This document shows positions 10,801 through 23,462 of a DNA stretch of 64,000 nucleotides, one piece after another. The notes below the pieces were generated by a model that saw only the letters and a program-made list of their open reading frames with translations, did not search any database and was not told where the DNA came from. Numbering within the stretch: position 1 is the first letter of the stretch; every line of letters starts with the position of its first letter. Position numbers and translations under genes: made by a program. The DNA is from Cololabis saira (taxonomy: Eukaryota > Chordata > Actinopteri > Beloniformes > Belonidae): contig NC_084609.1 in assembly GCF_033807715.1 (NCBI RefSeq), forward strand, positions 35,447,350-35,511,349. The letters run 5' to 3'.

Positions 10801-13800
10801 CATCTCACAACCCTCAGTATCCTACAGAAATTCAATCTTACAGTTTTGCCCCAAACATATCTTACCAACAAAATACTTAAAATTTCCAATTACTCCCAAA
10901 GCAAAAGAATTCCATTTTAAAACCTTAAATGGTGTAAACCCATCCAGTGATTTGTTGCGACAGTGATTTGGTATTGAAACTAATAACTGTATTTTGTGAT
11001 GAATGTGAAACCACTAATCATTTATTTTTTGAATGCATATATTCTTTGGCAGGATATACATGACTGGCTTCACCCAAAGGTTTTTGATCTGCAGGACTTC
11101 TCACGAAAAGCTATTATTTTTGGTCTTTCAATGGACAATACCAATGATGACTTTCTCATTAATAATATCATAATTCTGGGTAAATTCCACATCCACAAAT
11201 CCAAGTATATGAAAGTGAAACCTCGATTTTGTGTTTTCCATAACAAATTCCTTCACTTTTCTAAAGCCCTTAAACTCATGACAAAAATAAATGCAATACA
11301 ACTTTTGAACATAATTGTTGAATATAATTTATTGGATAAGCCCTAGCCCCTTTCATAATTTTCCTTTTCATTTTATTTATTTTCTTTTCCTTCTGTTTTC
11401 TCTCAAATGCACCTGTTCCTTGAACCATTTTGATAAAGTTTGATGCCTTGTTGTTTGTATATAAAGATATTTTTCAATTAAAAAAAAAAAAAAACGGTCC
11501 AGAGTACGTGCGGCTCTCACACCGGCTCCGGAGGCAGATACCGACCCAAAACACGCTTTATACCAACAAATCCGAGCTGGGGGGCGTTTGTTTTAGGAAT
11601 CACGTGGTTCTAAAGTCTGTACATCCGCCTTTAGGAGAAGTGATTCAAAGTACCGTAGTGAATTCCTGTTTGACATTATCTTTAACAAAGTCCTCTGAAG
11701 GTCTTTTACAGATGTTTATTTTATTTTTAAGCCATTATAATATAGATTTGCAGCTGTGTTTGGGATAATTGTCCTGTCACATGACTCTATTTTGACCCAA
11801 TAATTGCATTTAAAGTTGGAATCGTGACTGATTTATATGCACATAACAAAATTCATCTTCAAGCATTTTATTTATAACAAAGAAACTGGTCTATTCATCT
11901 TTTAGTGTCAGGACGAGAGTCCCGACTTCAAAAGTCTGTAGATCCACCTTTAGGAGCAATGATTCAAAGTAGTGAATTCCTGTTTGACATTATCTTTAAC
12001 ACAGTCCTCTGAAGGTCTTTTACAGATGTTTATTTTTATTTTTAAGCCATTATAATATAGATTTGCAGCTGTGTTTGGGATAGTTTTCCTGTGACATGAC
12101 CCTATTTTGACCCAGTAGTCTGAAATAATTGCATTTAGAGTTGGAATTATGACTGACAATAACAAAATTAATCTTCAAGCATGTTATTTATAACAAAGAA
12201 ACAGATCTATTCATCTTTTAGTGTGAGGATGAGGAGTCACGACTTCAAACGTCTAGATCCACCTTTAGGAGCCATCATTCAAAGTAGTGGATTCCTGTTT
12301 GACATTGGCCGGGTTTCCCAGATTCAACCTCTCTTAAGGATTTAAGAGAGGTTCAAAGAAGGTTTGAACTAAGAGAGAACCCTAAGATACGGGTGTTTCC
12401 CAGATGACTTCTTAACACCGTCCTTTAGTTTCACTCTTTCAGAAGCTCTTTGGAGCAGCTGTCCGGTTCTGAAACCAAATGAATCGATGCCAGACAAATC
12501 GATCACCGATCACTATCAGCGCATTTTCACACGCAGCACTGCTGCCTAACGCACTAATTCACTGCTGCCTGTGCGTTATAATAAAAAATTAAGATGATAA
12601 ATATAATTCAATGACCCTTTTTCATCCAAACGGTGCGTTACTCCGTTATTTCTGGCTACAGTGAGGCTTTTTTTCCCCACACGCAGAGACCGGGAGGAAA
12701 CGTGGTGGGCGTTTGTGTGTGTTCAAAAACATGAGCCAAGAGAAGGCGAGTTTCGCAAATCGCAACGTGGAATTACAGCAATCCCTGGTTTTTCGCAGGG
12801 GTTATGTTCCAAAAAGAACCCGTGATAAGTGAAATTCTTTTTACAATTATAGAGCGCTTCAGATTGCAGAGATCAGCCCCGCCTCGCACGTATTCCTCCT
12901 CTTCTGAGACGCTGCATCCCGACTCGCGCTGCAGCGTCTTTTTATCCTAAACCCCGCGGTGCAGGTTTTTTCAAGAGAAGAAAATAGTTATGGGTCGTTG
13001 TCTTCGCTCTTTTTTCTTCTGGGCAAAAAGATTCTTTAATATAAACCGACACCATTGATTATATTTGAGACTGTAATGAACGATTCATCAAAGGCTCCTG
13101 TTCTTCAGCTGCTACTTCCCTGTCATCACACGTAGAGGTGCTCGGGCTCGGGCACGGCGCAGGTGTCCCGGTCTGACAGCCCGGTCCGACACGTCCAGGG
13201 GACTGAAGTGCTGACGCACGAATGCGTTCATAAAAACAGTTCTGCTTCGCGCGGCGACGCGGTTGATTTGCAGCGAGAATATGCTGTATAGCAGCCAAAT
13301 TATCAAATAAATGATATTCATGATGATCGTTTTATTTGTGCGTAAAGCATAAAGCATATACAGGAACACACTTGTTATTCCTTATTTTTCTTTTTTTTTT
13401 CCTTTGCTGTCACCAATAAATGCTAAACAATATAAATCTAAAGTATAAAATAGATCAAAATTTGTGCGGGGTGCATTGTTTTAATATCTCATTGCTTGGT
13501 GTGATATTGATTTGCCTGACGCGGCTGGATCTGTGAGTCTTTGTTCACTAAGATGGTTGTAAAGACTGGGTCGGCAGCATCTTTCATTTCCTTCTTAATG
13601 AAAGAGATACTTAAGCTAAGAGCAACTCTGGGAAACGCGATTTTCTTTCACAGGCTCCTTAAGAAGGTTTGAAAGAAGTCTTTCGCTGTTAAGAACTACT
13701 TAACTGATCTGGGAAACCCGGCCATTATCTTTAACACAGTCCTGATGCTGAGGTGCAGCACATTAAAGGCTATTCTGTAGCTGATGCAACTACCGTAGAT

Positions 13801-16800
13801 GAAAGTAAACACCATTAATATTTTTTGGGGGGTACTTTTGGTTTAAAAAAAAAAAAGCGTTTCTAATCCATGTTTGTTGTTTTGTCTCAGTCATAAGGTC
13901 GAAAAGATCTCAATGAGAAACATGGAGCCGTCTGTCTCTTACCCCTTTTCCACCAAACGGGTTCCAGAGAAGGTTCTGGGCCAGTGCTGACGTAAGCGGT
14001 TCTTTCCTCTTAGCCCAGCAAAGAGTTGGTGCTACCTTGGAACTGGTTCTTCTGGACCGGAGCCAGTTCTTTGTCAGTGGAAAAAGAAAGCCTGGTTCCA
14101 AACTCTGCACTGGCCCAGAACCAGAACTGGTTTGGTGGAAAAGGGCTATGTGACACTGTCAACCGGTGCTTTGGAGCTCTAACATCTTCTCCGACCGGGT
14201 TACAGACATGGCGAGCCTCTGAAACGTGATTTTCTTCACCAGCCCTGAATTGTTTCTTCCTCTTTGTCCCGTCAGACGCCACCGACCAGCTGGAGCAGAG
14301 GGTGATCGAGTTCTTCGTCAACGCCAAGAAGAACAAACCAGAGTGGAGGGAGGAGCAGATGGAGGTCATCAAAAAGGTGTGGAAGTCCGCTGACGGTCTC
14401 ACTGCCGAGATTCACTCCTGTTTCCTGTCAAACTCCAACTGAATCTGGTCTTGTGTTTCAGGATTATTACAAAGCTCTGGAAGATGCAGACGAGAAGGTT
14501 CAGCTGGCCAATCAGATTTATGACCTGGTGAGTAAAACTGCTCTGAGTGGAGTTCCACAGTCGGAGGAAATAAATACTAGCCAGAATATCTGCAGAATCG
14601 CTGTTTTCACTCTTTACACAACAAAAGCTTCAGGTGCGAGAATGTGATCACAGGCGTCTTGATGGTTTCACACGGACGCAGAAACGGAAGATGATGGATG
14701 ACGTTAAATACTTCCAGGGATTTTCAAGTCTTTTTAGCACCATGTTAACCTATGATGCTAATTACTTTACATTTGTTCTGATAAAATCTGTCCACGTATC
14801 CTATTTAAATATCTTTATTTCTGCTGTAAAGTTGGGTCTTTTAGCATGGAGGTCAGTGAAGATGGACTCACATTTGGAGCCAGAATCTCCTGGTCAGTAG
14901 AGCAACTTTCATCGCTGTTCCCACCAGCCACCACTAGATGGCGCTCAGAGCTTTAAAACTGAACAAGCTGAGTCACCTGGACTGAAGAGAGATTTTGTGT
15001 TTTGTTTTGATGGGGCTGATATTTAATATGCAGTTTTATTCAGCTTTAATATCCAGTTTCTTCTTGGTCAGTCCAAAAACTCTCTGAAGGAAACTTTCCT
15101 CAGGTGTCAGAAGCTGACAGATCAGCAAACTGACAGAGAAGCCTGACTCGGATGACAACATAGGCGTTGGGCGTTTGTTTTATTAGAGCTAGACTTGTAG
15201 TCAAGACCAGAGAGTACCGAAACCAAGACCAGAAACAAACCTAGTAATGTCCTGATCCTGCGTGATTGTTGAACATCAGCTCCATCCTGGTTCAGCTAGT
15301 TTCCATATGAGCTTGTATTCAACTGCAGCACAATAACACAGAAGTGGATGATGATGTTGAACTCACTATAAATGTTTTCATCCATCAGCTGAGATCAGAT
15401 CTGTGTGGCGACTGCACTACCGCTATTTCTACACTATTGGAAGATTGACTCCAATGCTTTTAAGGATTGACACGACTACTAACTAGTCCCAAAGTCCTCT
15501 AGCAGAATAACCAGCTCCAACACCCCCCTCCACCTCAAGAAAGTCATGAATAGTAAATGTTACTGATTTTAAATTGGACTGAATTTGGAGATGGAACCTG
15601 AATTTTAGATATTGAAGATTGAAATGACATTATTTACCATTACAGTAATCAGATTACACCGTATATCAGCATCAATGAAATGGGCCTGATGCTTAATCAA
15701 AGTTGGTGTGGTCCCTCTGTCTTCAGTAAACATATTTTGCAAAATTTGCTGCAGAATGCTTCTTCCTTTTATTTGTGTGGCGAGGACGAGCCGTCTGTGT
15801 CACAGAATTCATGTGATTGTTTCCACTTGAAGGGGATGTATAATGAGATTTAAAAAAAACTTGGCCTGCTTGGATTTTATATGTTACAAATCCCTTCAAG
15901 ACGCTCGGCCAGTCCCAGACATGGCGTGACAGAGACCATAAAAAAATGGTCTCGAGACCAAGACCAGTCTCCAGGGCGGCCGCCGGTCCTTAAGAAGTAT
16001 TAAATTCCATTTAGCTAAAATAAGGCCTTTAAATGTCTTAATTTGTCTTAAATTTCAATCCAAGGGTCTTCATTTTAGAGGGAATGTATCCAGTCGTTAC
16101 AAAGTTTATTTCATTTTTTTGATGAGAATCTCCTGCTGAGGTTCTAAATCTGTGTTGCCAGGTTGGGCAAGTTTCAGGGCTAAAAATATATATATCTGGG
16201 CTGCTTTTCCTGGTTTTTACGAAATATTTAGGAGAAATTATTAACAAAAAAGTTGCCATTATGGCATCATCATTAAAATGTTTTCTGACACTTTGAAAAG
16301 GGAAAAGTTTATTAAATCATTTGGAGGAGAAATAAACCTGTTCACCAGTTGTTAAACGTGCTTGCTTCACACCTCAGTCAGTGTTGCCAGATTGGACTGG
16401 TTTCCACCCAATTGGGTTGAAAAATATAGGACTAGGCGGGTTGATAAAATCTGGGCTGCTTTTCCTGGTTTTTACTAAATATTTAGGAGAAATTATTAAC
16501 AAAAAAACTTTCTATTATGGCAGAGAAAAGTAGAAACGTACACAATAAACTCATTGATACATTATCTGCTTTAATCTACTCAATTTAATTGTATTCTTTG
16601 TTTGGGGCCTGAACTTTTTTTGGCTTAATTTGCTTATGGATTTAAATTTATTCCGCATTTAATAATTGACAGTTTTAACATAGAGAAGGTTTGATTCAGG
16701 CTGGTTTTTTCATTATTTTGGCGGGGTTTTCATCATGTTTGGGCTGGAACCCTTCAGTTCTGGCAACTGAGTCCTGGTTCAGGGTTGGTCTTCTGTCTCC

Positions 16801-19800
16801 AGGTGGACCGTCACCTGCGTAAACTGGACCAGGAACTGGCCAAGTTCAAGATGGAGCTGGAGGCGGACAACGCCGGCATCACCGAGATCCTGGAGAGACG
16901 TGAGTAGTTTCCTCCAGAGCTGATGATGATGATGAGGAGGAGGAGGAGGAAGGGGACTGAACTTCCTGTCTGGTTCTCAGGGTCGTTGGAGATGGACAGC
17001 CCGTCCCAGCCGGTCAACAACCACCACGTCCACTCGCACGCCGCCGCCGAGAGTAAGTCCCGCTTACATCTCCACGCATGTTCAACGTTCAACATCCACA
17101 CTCGTCTCTTTCAGACGGTTCAGGTTAAATAAACTGGTGTGTAGTGACCAGCAGGGGGCGCTGTTCTGCTCTACAGCTCTACAGTGCCCCTGCTGGTCAC
17201 TGACCGGAAACTAAATTAAAAGGATGAAGATGCAACATTCTTATTTTATTTATTTTTTTCAAATTTTTATTTAACACAGTTTATAAACAAAAACACACAT
17301 TTATAAAAACTGCTTGTGGAGGAAATACAATATAAGAAAATAGAACATATTTTGGGAGGTATCATGAACAAGAGACATACACACGAACAATACGTTAAAA
17401 ATAAATAAACTTAATAACAAAAATAGTAAGGCATTTCAAGGCAAATAGCATCGACATTTCAGAAAGATATTAAAATAAAAGATACTTTGATATATCAGAT
17501 ATATCAACTAATAATTTTTTTGCAGTTATTTGACTTAATTTCTTTTATAGAGACAAAAAAGCGTTTGAAATCATTTAAAAAACATTGGAAAGAGGGCAGA
17601 AAGCAAGATAAACGTGCAGGTAGGGCTGCAGGACTCGTCCATGTTTACTTCCTGCTTTAGTCTTGAGTGGAAACGGCTGACGCAGCATGTGATCAGTCAT
17701 GTGATCGGTCCACCAACAGCCTCACAGAAAACTGTTTACGGTCCCTTTTGAGAGCATAAACTTTAAATAATGGAGGCTCTTTAATGTACGTTGACCAGAT
17801 TTAAGTAGGACTAAAGCTGAGCCGATTTACTTGCTGTGGTCCAAATCACTTACCGTATTTTCCGAGTACAAGTCGCACCAGCCATAAAATACATCATAAA
17901 GAAGGAGAAAAACATATACAAGTCGTGTTTTTGAGGGAAATTTATTTTATGAAATCCAACACCAAGAACAGACATGTCATCTTGAAAGACAATTTAAAAT
18001 AATAACAGAGGCAACAACAGGCTGAATAATTGCACAGTATGCTAACGTTACATGACACAACTGAGAATGTGCCTGGTATGTTAACATATTAAGAGTTATT
18101 CAGATAAAATAGCATAAATAACATGCTAAGAAGTTTACCAAACCATCCGTGTCACTCCAAACAACTAAAATCACATGAAATCTTAGACAACTCCGCTAAC
18201 TCCGGAGGTAGAAGATGTGGTGCTTACTCGTCTCCATCTCAGTTTTCACCTAATTTAAAAAAAAAAAAAAAGGTAAAAAAATTAAATTAAAAAAAAGGTG
18301 GTGTTGAACCTTTAGATGAAATCTGATCTGAAGGGGGCGGAGTCAGAGATGATTGATCTGATTTAGGGCTGAAACGATTCTTCGAATAATTCGATTACAA
18401 AAAATGATTGAGGAATTTTCTCTGCCTCGAGGAATCGTTTAATTTTGCAGCTCAAAGCAGGTTTTTCGCCCGGACTACATTTAATGCGGCACAACACGCT
18501 GACGCCGCGCATGTAAAGGAAGAAGAAAGAGGCAGCGAATATGTTTGGTTTTTATAACAAGCCGTGCTCAGGCAGTCTGCAATGGCCCAGACGGGAGACA
18601 CATGTAGCTCAGTGCTTAACTTTTATTTTCAATCCACTCTATATTCTTCTGGTCTGTTCTCCTATATGTTCCCCCTCTAACCCGGTACATACATAGGTTC
18701 CTCTAAACATCTGTTCCCGCTACAGTTTTAACTAAAAGAAAATGTGCTTTAATACAGCAGGTCTCTTAATTATATTTTGAACACTGCCAAAACTCAAAAT
18801 CTTAAAGACTTTAACTTAAAACTTAACTAGAACTTAAAATTTGCTTGACACAAATGAAAGTTCAATTGAAACACGTGGGGAAAACACCTAACCTTTTAAA
18901 TGATGTGTGTTATCAGGTGTAATGGCATTTTTAGGTTAGAAATAAGAACATTTCTTGGTAAGATTCATAGTTTTTTGAGTGAAGGCAGTGAATTTGGTCG
19001 ACTGGTGCAAGTTCAGGGTTTTAAATGCACAGCCATGAATCTACTGGATTATGTAATTTAGTTTTAGTAATGTCAATTAACATCTAACATCTTATGTATA
19101 TTTATAATTGCTCTTTAACTAAACAAAAATATGTTTTATCCGATTACTCGATTAATCAATGGAATTTTCATTAGAATACTTGATTACTAAAATATTCGAT
19201 AGCTGCAGCCCTAATCTGATGGTGGCATCTGTGTGATGTCGTTCCAGAGAGGAAGTACGGCGCTCCGTCTCACCACACCACCGAACACGTCCCGGAGAAG
19301 AAGTTCAAGTCGGAGGCTCTGCTGTCCACGCTCACGTCAGACGCCTCCAAGGAGAACCCGCCAGGTAAGCTCCCACCTGCAGCCGTGGCTCCGCCCCCAG
19401 GGGGTGTGTCCACCTGCAGCCGTGGCTCCGCCCCCAGGGGGTGTGTCCACCTGCAGCTGTGGCTCCACCCCCGGGGGGTTTGTGTCAGGCCGCTGACGCC
19501 CCCGTGTCTCCCATGCAGGTTGCCGTAGCAACAGCACGTCCTCGTCCAGCAACAACGTGTACAGCGTCAACTCCTCGGCGCCGCTGGCCTCCTACAACCT
19601 GGGCTCCCTGTCGGGGGGGGCGGGCGGCGCCGGCGCCATCACCATGGCAGCCGCACAGGCGGTGCAGGCCACGGCACAGGTGAGTGGGGTGTTTTTTCTT
19701 AAGAAGAAAGTTGAGAAAATACTTAAGAACTTTTTTGGAGAATATGACTTCTTCTCTTTTTTCTTCTTAAGACTGAACTTAAGAAAAAAATGACACATAA

Positions 19801-20750
19801 GAAGATTTTTTTTCTTAATGTTTTGTGAATCCGGCCCCTGGTTCCTTAGATGAAGGAGGGGCGCCGCACCTCCAGCCTGAAGGCCAGCTACGAGGCCATC
19901 AAGAACAACGACTTCCAGCTGGGGAGAGAGTTCTCTCTGAGCCGGGACGGATCCGGATACTCGTCCTCCGCCCTGGCCTCCACCCTCACCCAGACCCTGA
20001 ACCCCAGCACCACCGACTCCCGGGGACGCAAGTCCAAGTAAGACCTGGGGGGACCGGGGGGAAGAGGGGAACAACACACCTACACCTGGGGACATCACAC
20101 CTGTGAATTCTGGGGAACCACCTGTCCTGACCCCCCTCTGTCCTCAGGAGCAACCTGAAGTCCTCCAACCACCAGTCCTCGTCCTCGTCTTCGTCCTCCT
20201 CCCTGTCGTCCTGCTCCTCGTCCTCGGCGTTGGCCCAGGAACTTTCCCAGCAGACGTCGGTGCTGCCGGAGGCCGAGGCCGCCAGTCAGGTGGACTGGAC
20301 CTACGACCCCAACGAGCCGCGATACTGTATCTGCAACCAGGTGGGGGAGGATGGATTGATGGATGGATGGATGGATGGATGATGGATGGATGAATGGATG
20401 ATTGATGGATGGATGATTCTGATGATTCTGAGTCCAGTCAGTAACTTCTCTCTCGTCTCCAGGTGTCGTACGGGGAGATGGTCGGCTGTGACAACACAGA
20501 CGTGAGTATCTTTATTCTGCTCCGTGTTGGAGCTCGGCCCGACCCGGTTCCCCGGGTCCTGGTCCGGTTCCCCGTTACCGGTTCTAACTGCCCTGGTTCC
20601 CGGTACCGGTCCTAACCTCCCTCTCCCCCCCAGTGCCCCATCGAGTGGTTCCACTACGGCTGCGTGGGCCTGACCGAGGCCCCCAAGGGCAAGTGGTTCT
20701 GCCCCCAGTGCACCGCCGCCATGAAGAGGAGGGGCAGCCGCCACAAGTAG
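7783..20750 (+). CDS. ing3: ing3, inhibitor of growth family member 3 (complete, 12 coding exons)
   Basis: Joined coding exons: 7783-7810, 7963-8034, 14276-14376, 14462-14527, 16803-16899, 16981-17052, 19248-19364, 19519-19679, 19850-20037, 20148-20340, 20463-20501, 20634-20750. They sum to 1251 nt, 416 codons plus TAG; human ING3 has 418. All junctions are GT-AG and phases agree. The start [20 protein letters not shown] is almost the human one. Residues 1 to about 105 form the helical ING domain, followed by a basic stretch ([10 protein letters not shown]) and a Ser-rich linker. The C-terminal PHD finger has Zn ligands C361, C363, C374, C379, H385, C388, C401, C404, and likely H3K4me3 aromatic-cage residues Y360 and W383. 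ING3 is known as a nuclear subunit of the NuA4/TIP60 histone acetyltransferase complex that reads H3K4me3. Nothing looks broken. Introns 2 and 6 are enlarged by transposons. Confidence 0.97.
7963..8034 (+). CDS. ing3: ing3 coding exon 2
   Basis: Acceptor CAG after a CT-rich tract. Encodes (M)[18 protein letters not shown] and then DLQVQ. Donor GTACGT at 8035. The junction sequence is repeated at 11496 (see findings). Confidence 0.95.
8395..8870 (-). mobile_element. Rex/L2-like LINE C-terminal fragment (minus)
   Basis: Minus-strand peptide [20 protein letters not shown] then VQIWNS...SLESFKRN has the pattern typical of the end of Rex1/L2-clade reverse transcriptase ORFs. Truncated. Confidence 0.6.
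10085..10204 (+). mobile_element. retroposon 3' tail with (ATGG)n
   Basis: GGGATCCCTGCTCCGACTGC, CCCCGCGACCCGGACTCGGA, TAA... and then GGATGGATGGATGG, the well-known 3' tail of a teleost non-LTR element, inserted in the intron 2 array. Confidence 0.6.
10790..11494 (+). mobile_element. L1-like LINE 3' end with poly-A (ing3 intron 2)
   Basis: Translation from about 10996 contains [20 protein letters not shown] and [16 protein letters not shown], the C-terminal portion of fish L1 ORF2. It ends in an A-tract (11480-11494). Directly after the A-tract comes a 14-bp copy of the ing3 exon 2/intron 2 junction (11496-11509), apparently a target-site duplication. Confidence 0.7.
11605..12303 (-). repeat. 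inverted continuation of the ing3 intron 2 array
   Basis: Reverse complement of the 8100-10790 module (CTTCAAAAGTCTGTAGATCC, AGTCCTCTGAAGGTCTTTTA, TTGCAGCTGTGTTTGGGAT), about two copies, resumed after the MITE at 13724. Confidence 0.8.
12307..13723. mobile_element. Harbinger-like non-autonomous element, 3-bp TSD
   Basis: Termini GGCCGGGTTTCCCAGAT and ATCTGGGAAACCCGGCC are perfect inverted repeats flanked by ATT (12304-12306 and 13724-13726). A 3-bp duplication suits PIF/Harbinger. The host repeat reads straight across the insertion. No transposase recognised inside. Confidence 0.75.
14276..14376 (+). CDS. ing3: ing3 coding exon 3
   Basis: Encodes [19 protein letters not shown] and then [15 protein letters not shown], part of the ING helical domain. 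Acceptor CCCGTCAG, donor GTGTGG. Confidence 0.95.
14462..14527 (+). CDS. ing3: ing3 coding exon 4
   Basis: 22 codons, [20 protein letters not shown] then DL, identical to human over this exon; donor GTGAGT. Confidence 0.95.
14528..16802 (+). other. ing3 intron 4
   Basis: Contains a CTCF-like site at 14931, a dispersed repeat with AGTCAAGACCAGAGAG and GGTCTCGAGACCAAGACC ends (about 15190-15975), and two diverged copies of a module with TTTAGGAGAAATTATTAACA (16150-16260 and 16385-16510). No gene seen. Confidence 0.6.
14931..14946 (+). promoter_or_regulatory. CTCF-like motif
   Basis: CCACTAGATGGCGCTC fits the CTCF core consensus. Sequence match only. Confidence 0.45.
16803..16899 (+). CDS. ing3: ing3 coding exon 5
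   Basis: Encodes [20 protein letters not shown] and then [12 protein letters not shown], the end of the conserved ING domain. Donor GTGAGT at 16900. Confidence 0.95.
16981..17052 (+). CDS. ing3: ing3 coding exon 6
   Basis: Encodes [20 protein letters not shown] then AAAE. Acceptor TTCTCAG; donor GTAAGT. Confidence 0.94.
17148..17163 (+). promoter_or_regulatory. CTCF-like motif
   Basis: CCAGCAGGGGGCGCTG is a near-ideal CTCF core in ing3 intron 6. Binding not shown. Confidence 0.5.
17230..18300. repeat. retroposon and MITE remnants in ing3 intron 6
   Basis: 17240-17580 is AT-rich and resembles a reversed LINE 3' end. 17858-18250 begins ACCGTATTTTCCGAGTACAA, a terminus seen in many vertebrate DNA elements; its other end was not found. 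Confidence 0.4.
18364..19213. mobile_element. hAT-type MITE just upstream of ing3 exon 7
   Basis: Starts TAGGGCTGAAACGATTC and ends ATAGCTGCAGCCCTA. Flanked by the 8-bp duplication ATCTGATT / ATCTGATG (18356 and 19214). It ends 34 nt before exon 7. Confidence 0.85.
19248..19364 (+). CDS. ing3: ing3 coding exon 7
   Basis: Encodes [20 protein letters not shown] then [19 protein letters not shown], the basic (likely nuclear-localising) segment. The acceptor (GTTCCAG) lies only 34 nt after the end of a hAT insertion. Donor GTAAGC. Confidence 0.94.
19519..19679 (+). CDS. ing3: ing3 coding exon 8
   Basis: Encodes [20 protein letters not shown] onward through [15 protein letters not shown], the Ser/Asn-rich linker. 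Donor GTGAGT at 19680. Confidence 0.94.
19850..20037 (+). CDS. ing3: ing3 coding exon 9
   Basis: Encodes [20 protein letters not shown] onward to DSRGRKSK. Acceptor CCTTAG; donor GTAAGA. Confidence 0.94.
20148..20340 (+). CDS. ing3: ing3 coding exon 10
   Basis: Poly-Ser linker and then [18 protein letters not shown], the first two zinc ligands of the PHD finger. Donor GTGGGG is weaker than the gene's other donors. Confidence 0.93.
20342..20420 (+). repeat. (GGAT)n-like microsatellite in ing3 intron 10
   Basis: Imperfect ATGG/GGAT tetranucleotides fill most of this short intron. Confidence 0.85.
20463..20501 (+). CDS. ing3: ing3 coding exon 11 (39-nt microexon)
   Basis: 13 codons, [13 protein letters not shown], the part of the PHD finger that lines the histone H3 tail. 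Too short to show up as an open frame. Donor GTGAGT. Confidence 0.94.
20634..20750 (+). CDS. ing3: ing3 coding exon 12 and stop
   Basis: Encodes [20 protein letters not shown] then [18 protein letters not shown] and TAG at 20748. It completes the PHD finger and the conserved basic C-terminus. Confidence 0.96.
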   Translation, partial: CPIEWFHYGCVGLTEAPKGKWFCPQCTAAMKRRGSRHK

Positions 20751-21882
<1,132 letters not shown>

Positions 21883-22009
21883 TTTATGGTTGTTATGGAG
21901 AGACTAGAAAAACCAGTAAAATAAAATGAACAGGATGTTTTCTACAATCTGGGTGTCGGGCGTCTTTTTATTTTGTGAGCCGCTGAAACAGGAAGTGAAG
22001 ATGATGATG

Positions 22010-22620
22010 ATTTCATTTAATTTCATTTTTATTTATTCTAATCATGGAAATATGCAAACAAAAGAAACAAACAAGTAAAATAACAACACAATCAAAAGCA
22101 TAGCCTATTCCATAACCAGAAAGGAGCAGGAAGAAGAAAATCTTATTATACCTGCCCCTCCCTCAAAACAAAATTGAACAATAACAGATGGTCTGCACAA
22201 TTACTTAGTTAATATCACAAGAAAAGAAAAACAAGAAAATAAAAGATAGATTGTCTGTCTCCATATGCATATATTATACATTTTGACTATTTCATCCATA
22301 CATTACTATTTTTTTCTCTTTAAATGTATTTTTAAACTGAAATATGTTTATACAGCCCTTTAAATCAACATGTAATGAATTCCATAACTTAATTCCAACA
22401 ATTGAAATGCTCATCTGCTTTAGAGTTGTTCGGGCATGATGAACTTGGACTTTCTAGTCCAGCATGAAGGTTTCTAAAAACCTCGGGTGGGGGCGTCGTA
22501 TAAAGAAGTTACGGATCCTACTGATCACCGGCTCCAGCTGGTTCTCTTGGTCTGAAATGATAAACTTTTGCTCAGAAAAGTAAGTACGTTTCTAGAATTC
22601 AGTTTGACCTCCAGGGAATT
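22010..22620 (-). mobile_element. Rex/L2-like LINE 3' fragment (minus)
   Basis: AT-rich tail, AAAGGAGCAGGAAGAAGAAA and ATGTAATGAATTCCATAACT follow the layout of a reversed teleost LINE end. Heavily decayed. Confidence 0.45.
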
Positions 22621-23135
22621 TGAGTTTTAAATTTAATCCTTCAAATATTTAATTAGTAAAATCACATTATTTTAAGTTAATAATTACATAATGTGTTTAA
22701 GCTTCTAAATCCGGACTTTCTGATGGATCTGAGATTATATTTGACAATTGATCAGATGTTTCCCATTAAAATCACAGTAAATAAGATTTCTGACATTTTT
22801 CCTCCTGGATTCCTCTGATCAGATGTTTTCATCCCAGAGTTGGACTCCAGTCGTGAGTCTGGTGTTAATTACGTCACATAACTGCTGCTGATCGTTAAAT
22901 CATTATTTATATCACATAACTGCTAATCGTTAAATCAGGCTGTTTATTCATGTGAACCGTTGGAACCGTCTCCAGCAGTCAGACGCCTCAGAAAAGGTCG
23001 TTACGAGAGTCTGTTTGGACCCAGATGAATGAAAAAGCATCTGGATTTAATAAAAACAGACTTCAGAGGGCAGTTAAAGCTGTTTTCAGAGGATTCTCGC
23101 TCTAGTTCCCACAGTAGCGCTGGTTGGTCTCAGTA

Positions 23136-23154
23136 GCGGCCGCCAGGGGGCGCC
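23136..23154 (+). promoter_or_regulatory. CTCF-like motif, left member of a 19-bp direct repeat
   Basis: GCGGCCGCCAGGGGGCGCC, identical to 23863-23881 and in the same orientation. Confidence 0.5.
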
Positions 23155-23462
23155 CGAGGCCGGGGAGAGGTTTCTTTAAATATTTATTTATATTTATAAA
23201 TTGAACAGGTTTACAAACAGTAATGGCATGGTGCAATGTAGAAAAGAAATATGGAAATTAAATGATACAAATTTAAATAAATTCAAAGAAAATAAATTAA
23301 AAGAAAAGACAGCTAGGGGTACTTTGCAAGATTAAGTTCCTCTGCTAAATTGCAAAGTTTCACAGCATTTTTCTTCTCCATACACTTTAAAGATGAAAAA
23401 TAGTGACATAGCTCCTTATGAAAAACAAAACAGTTTGGTTTTAATGTCATGAATCTATTTTT

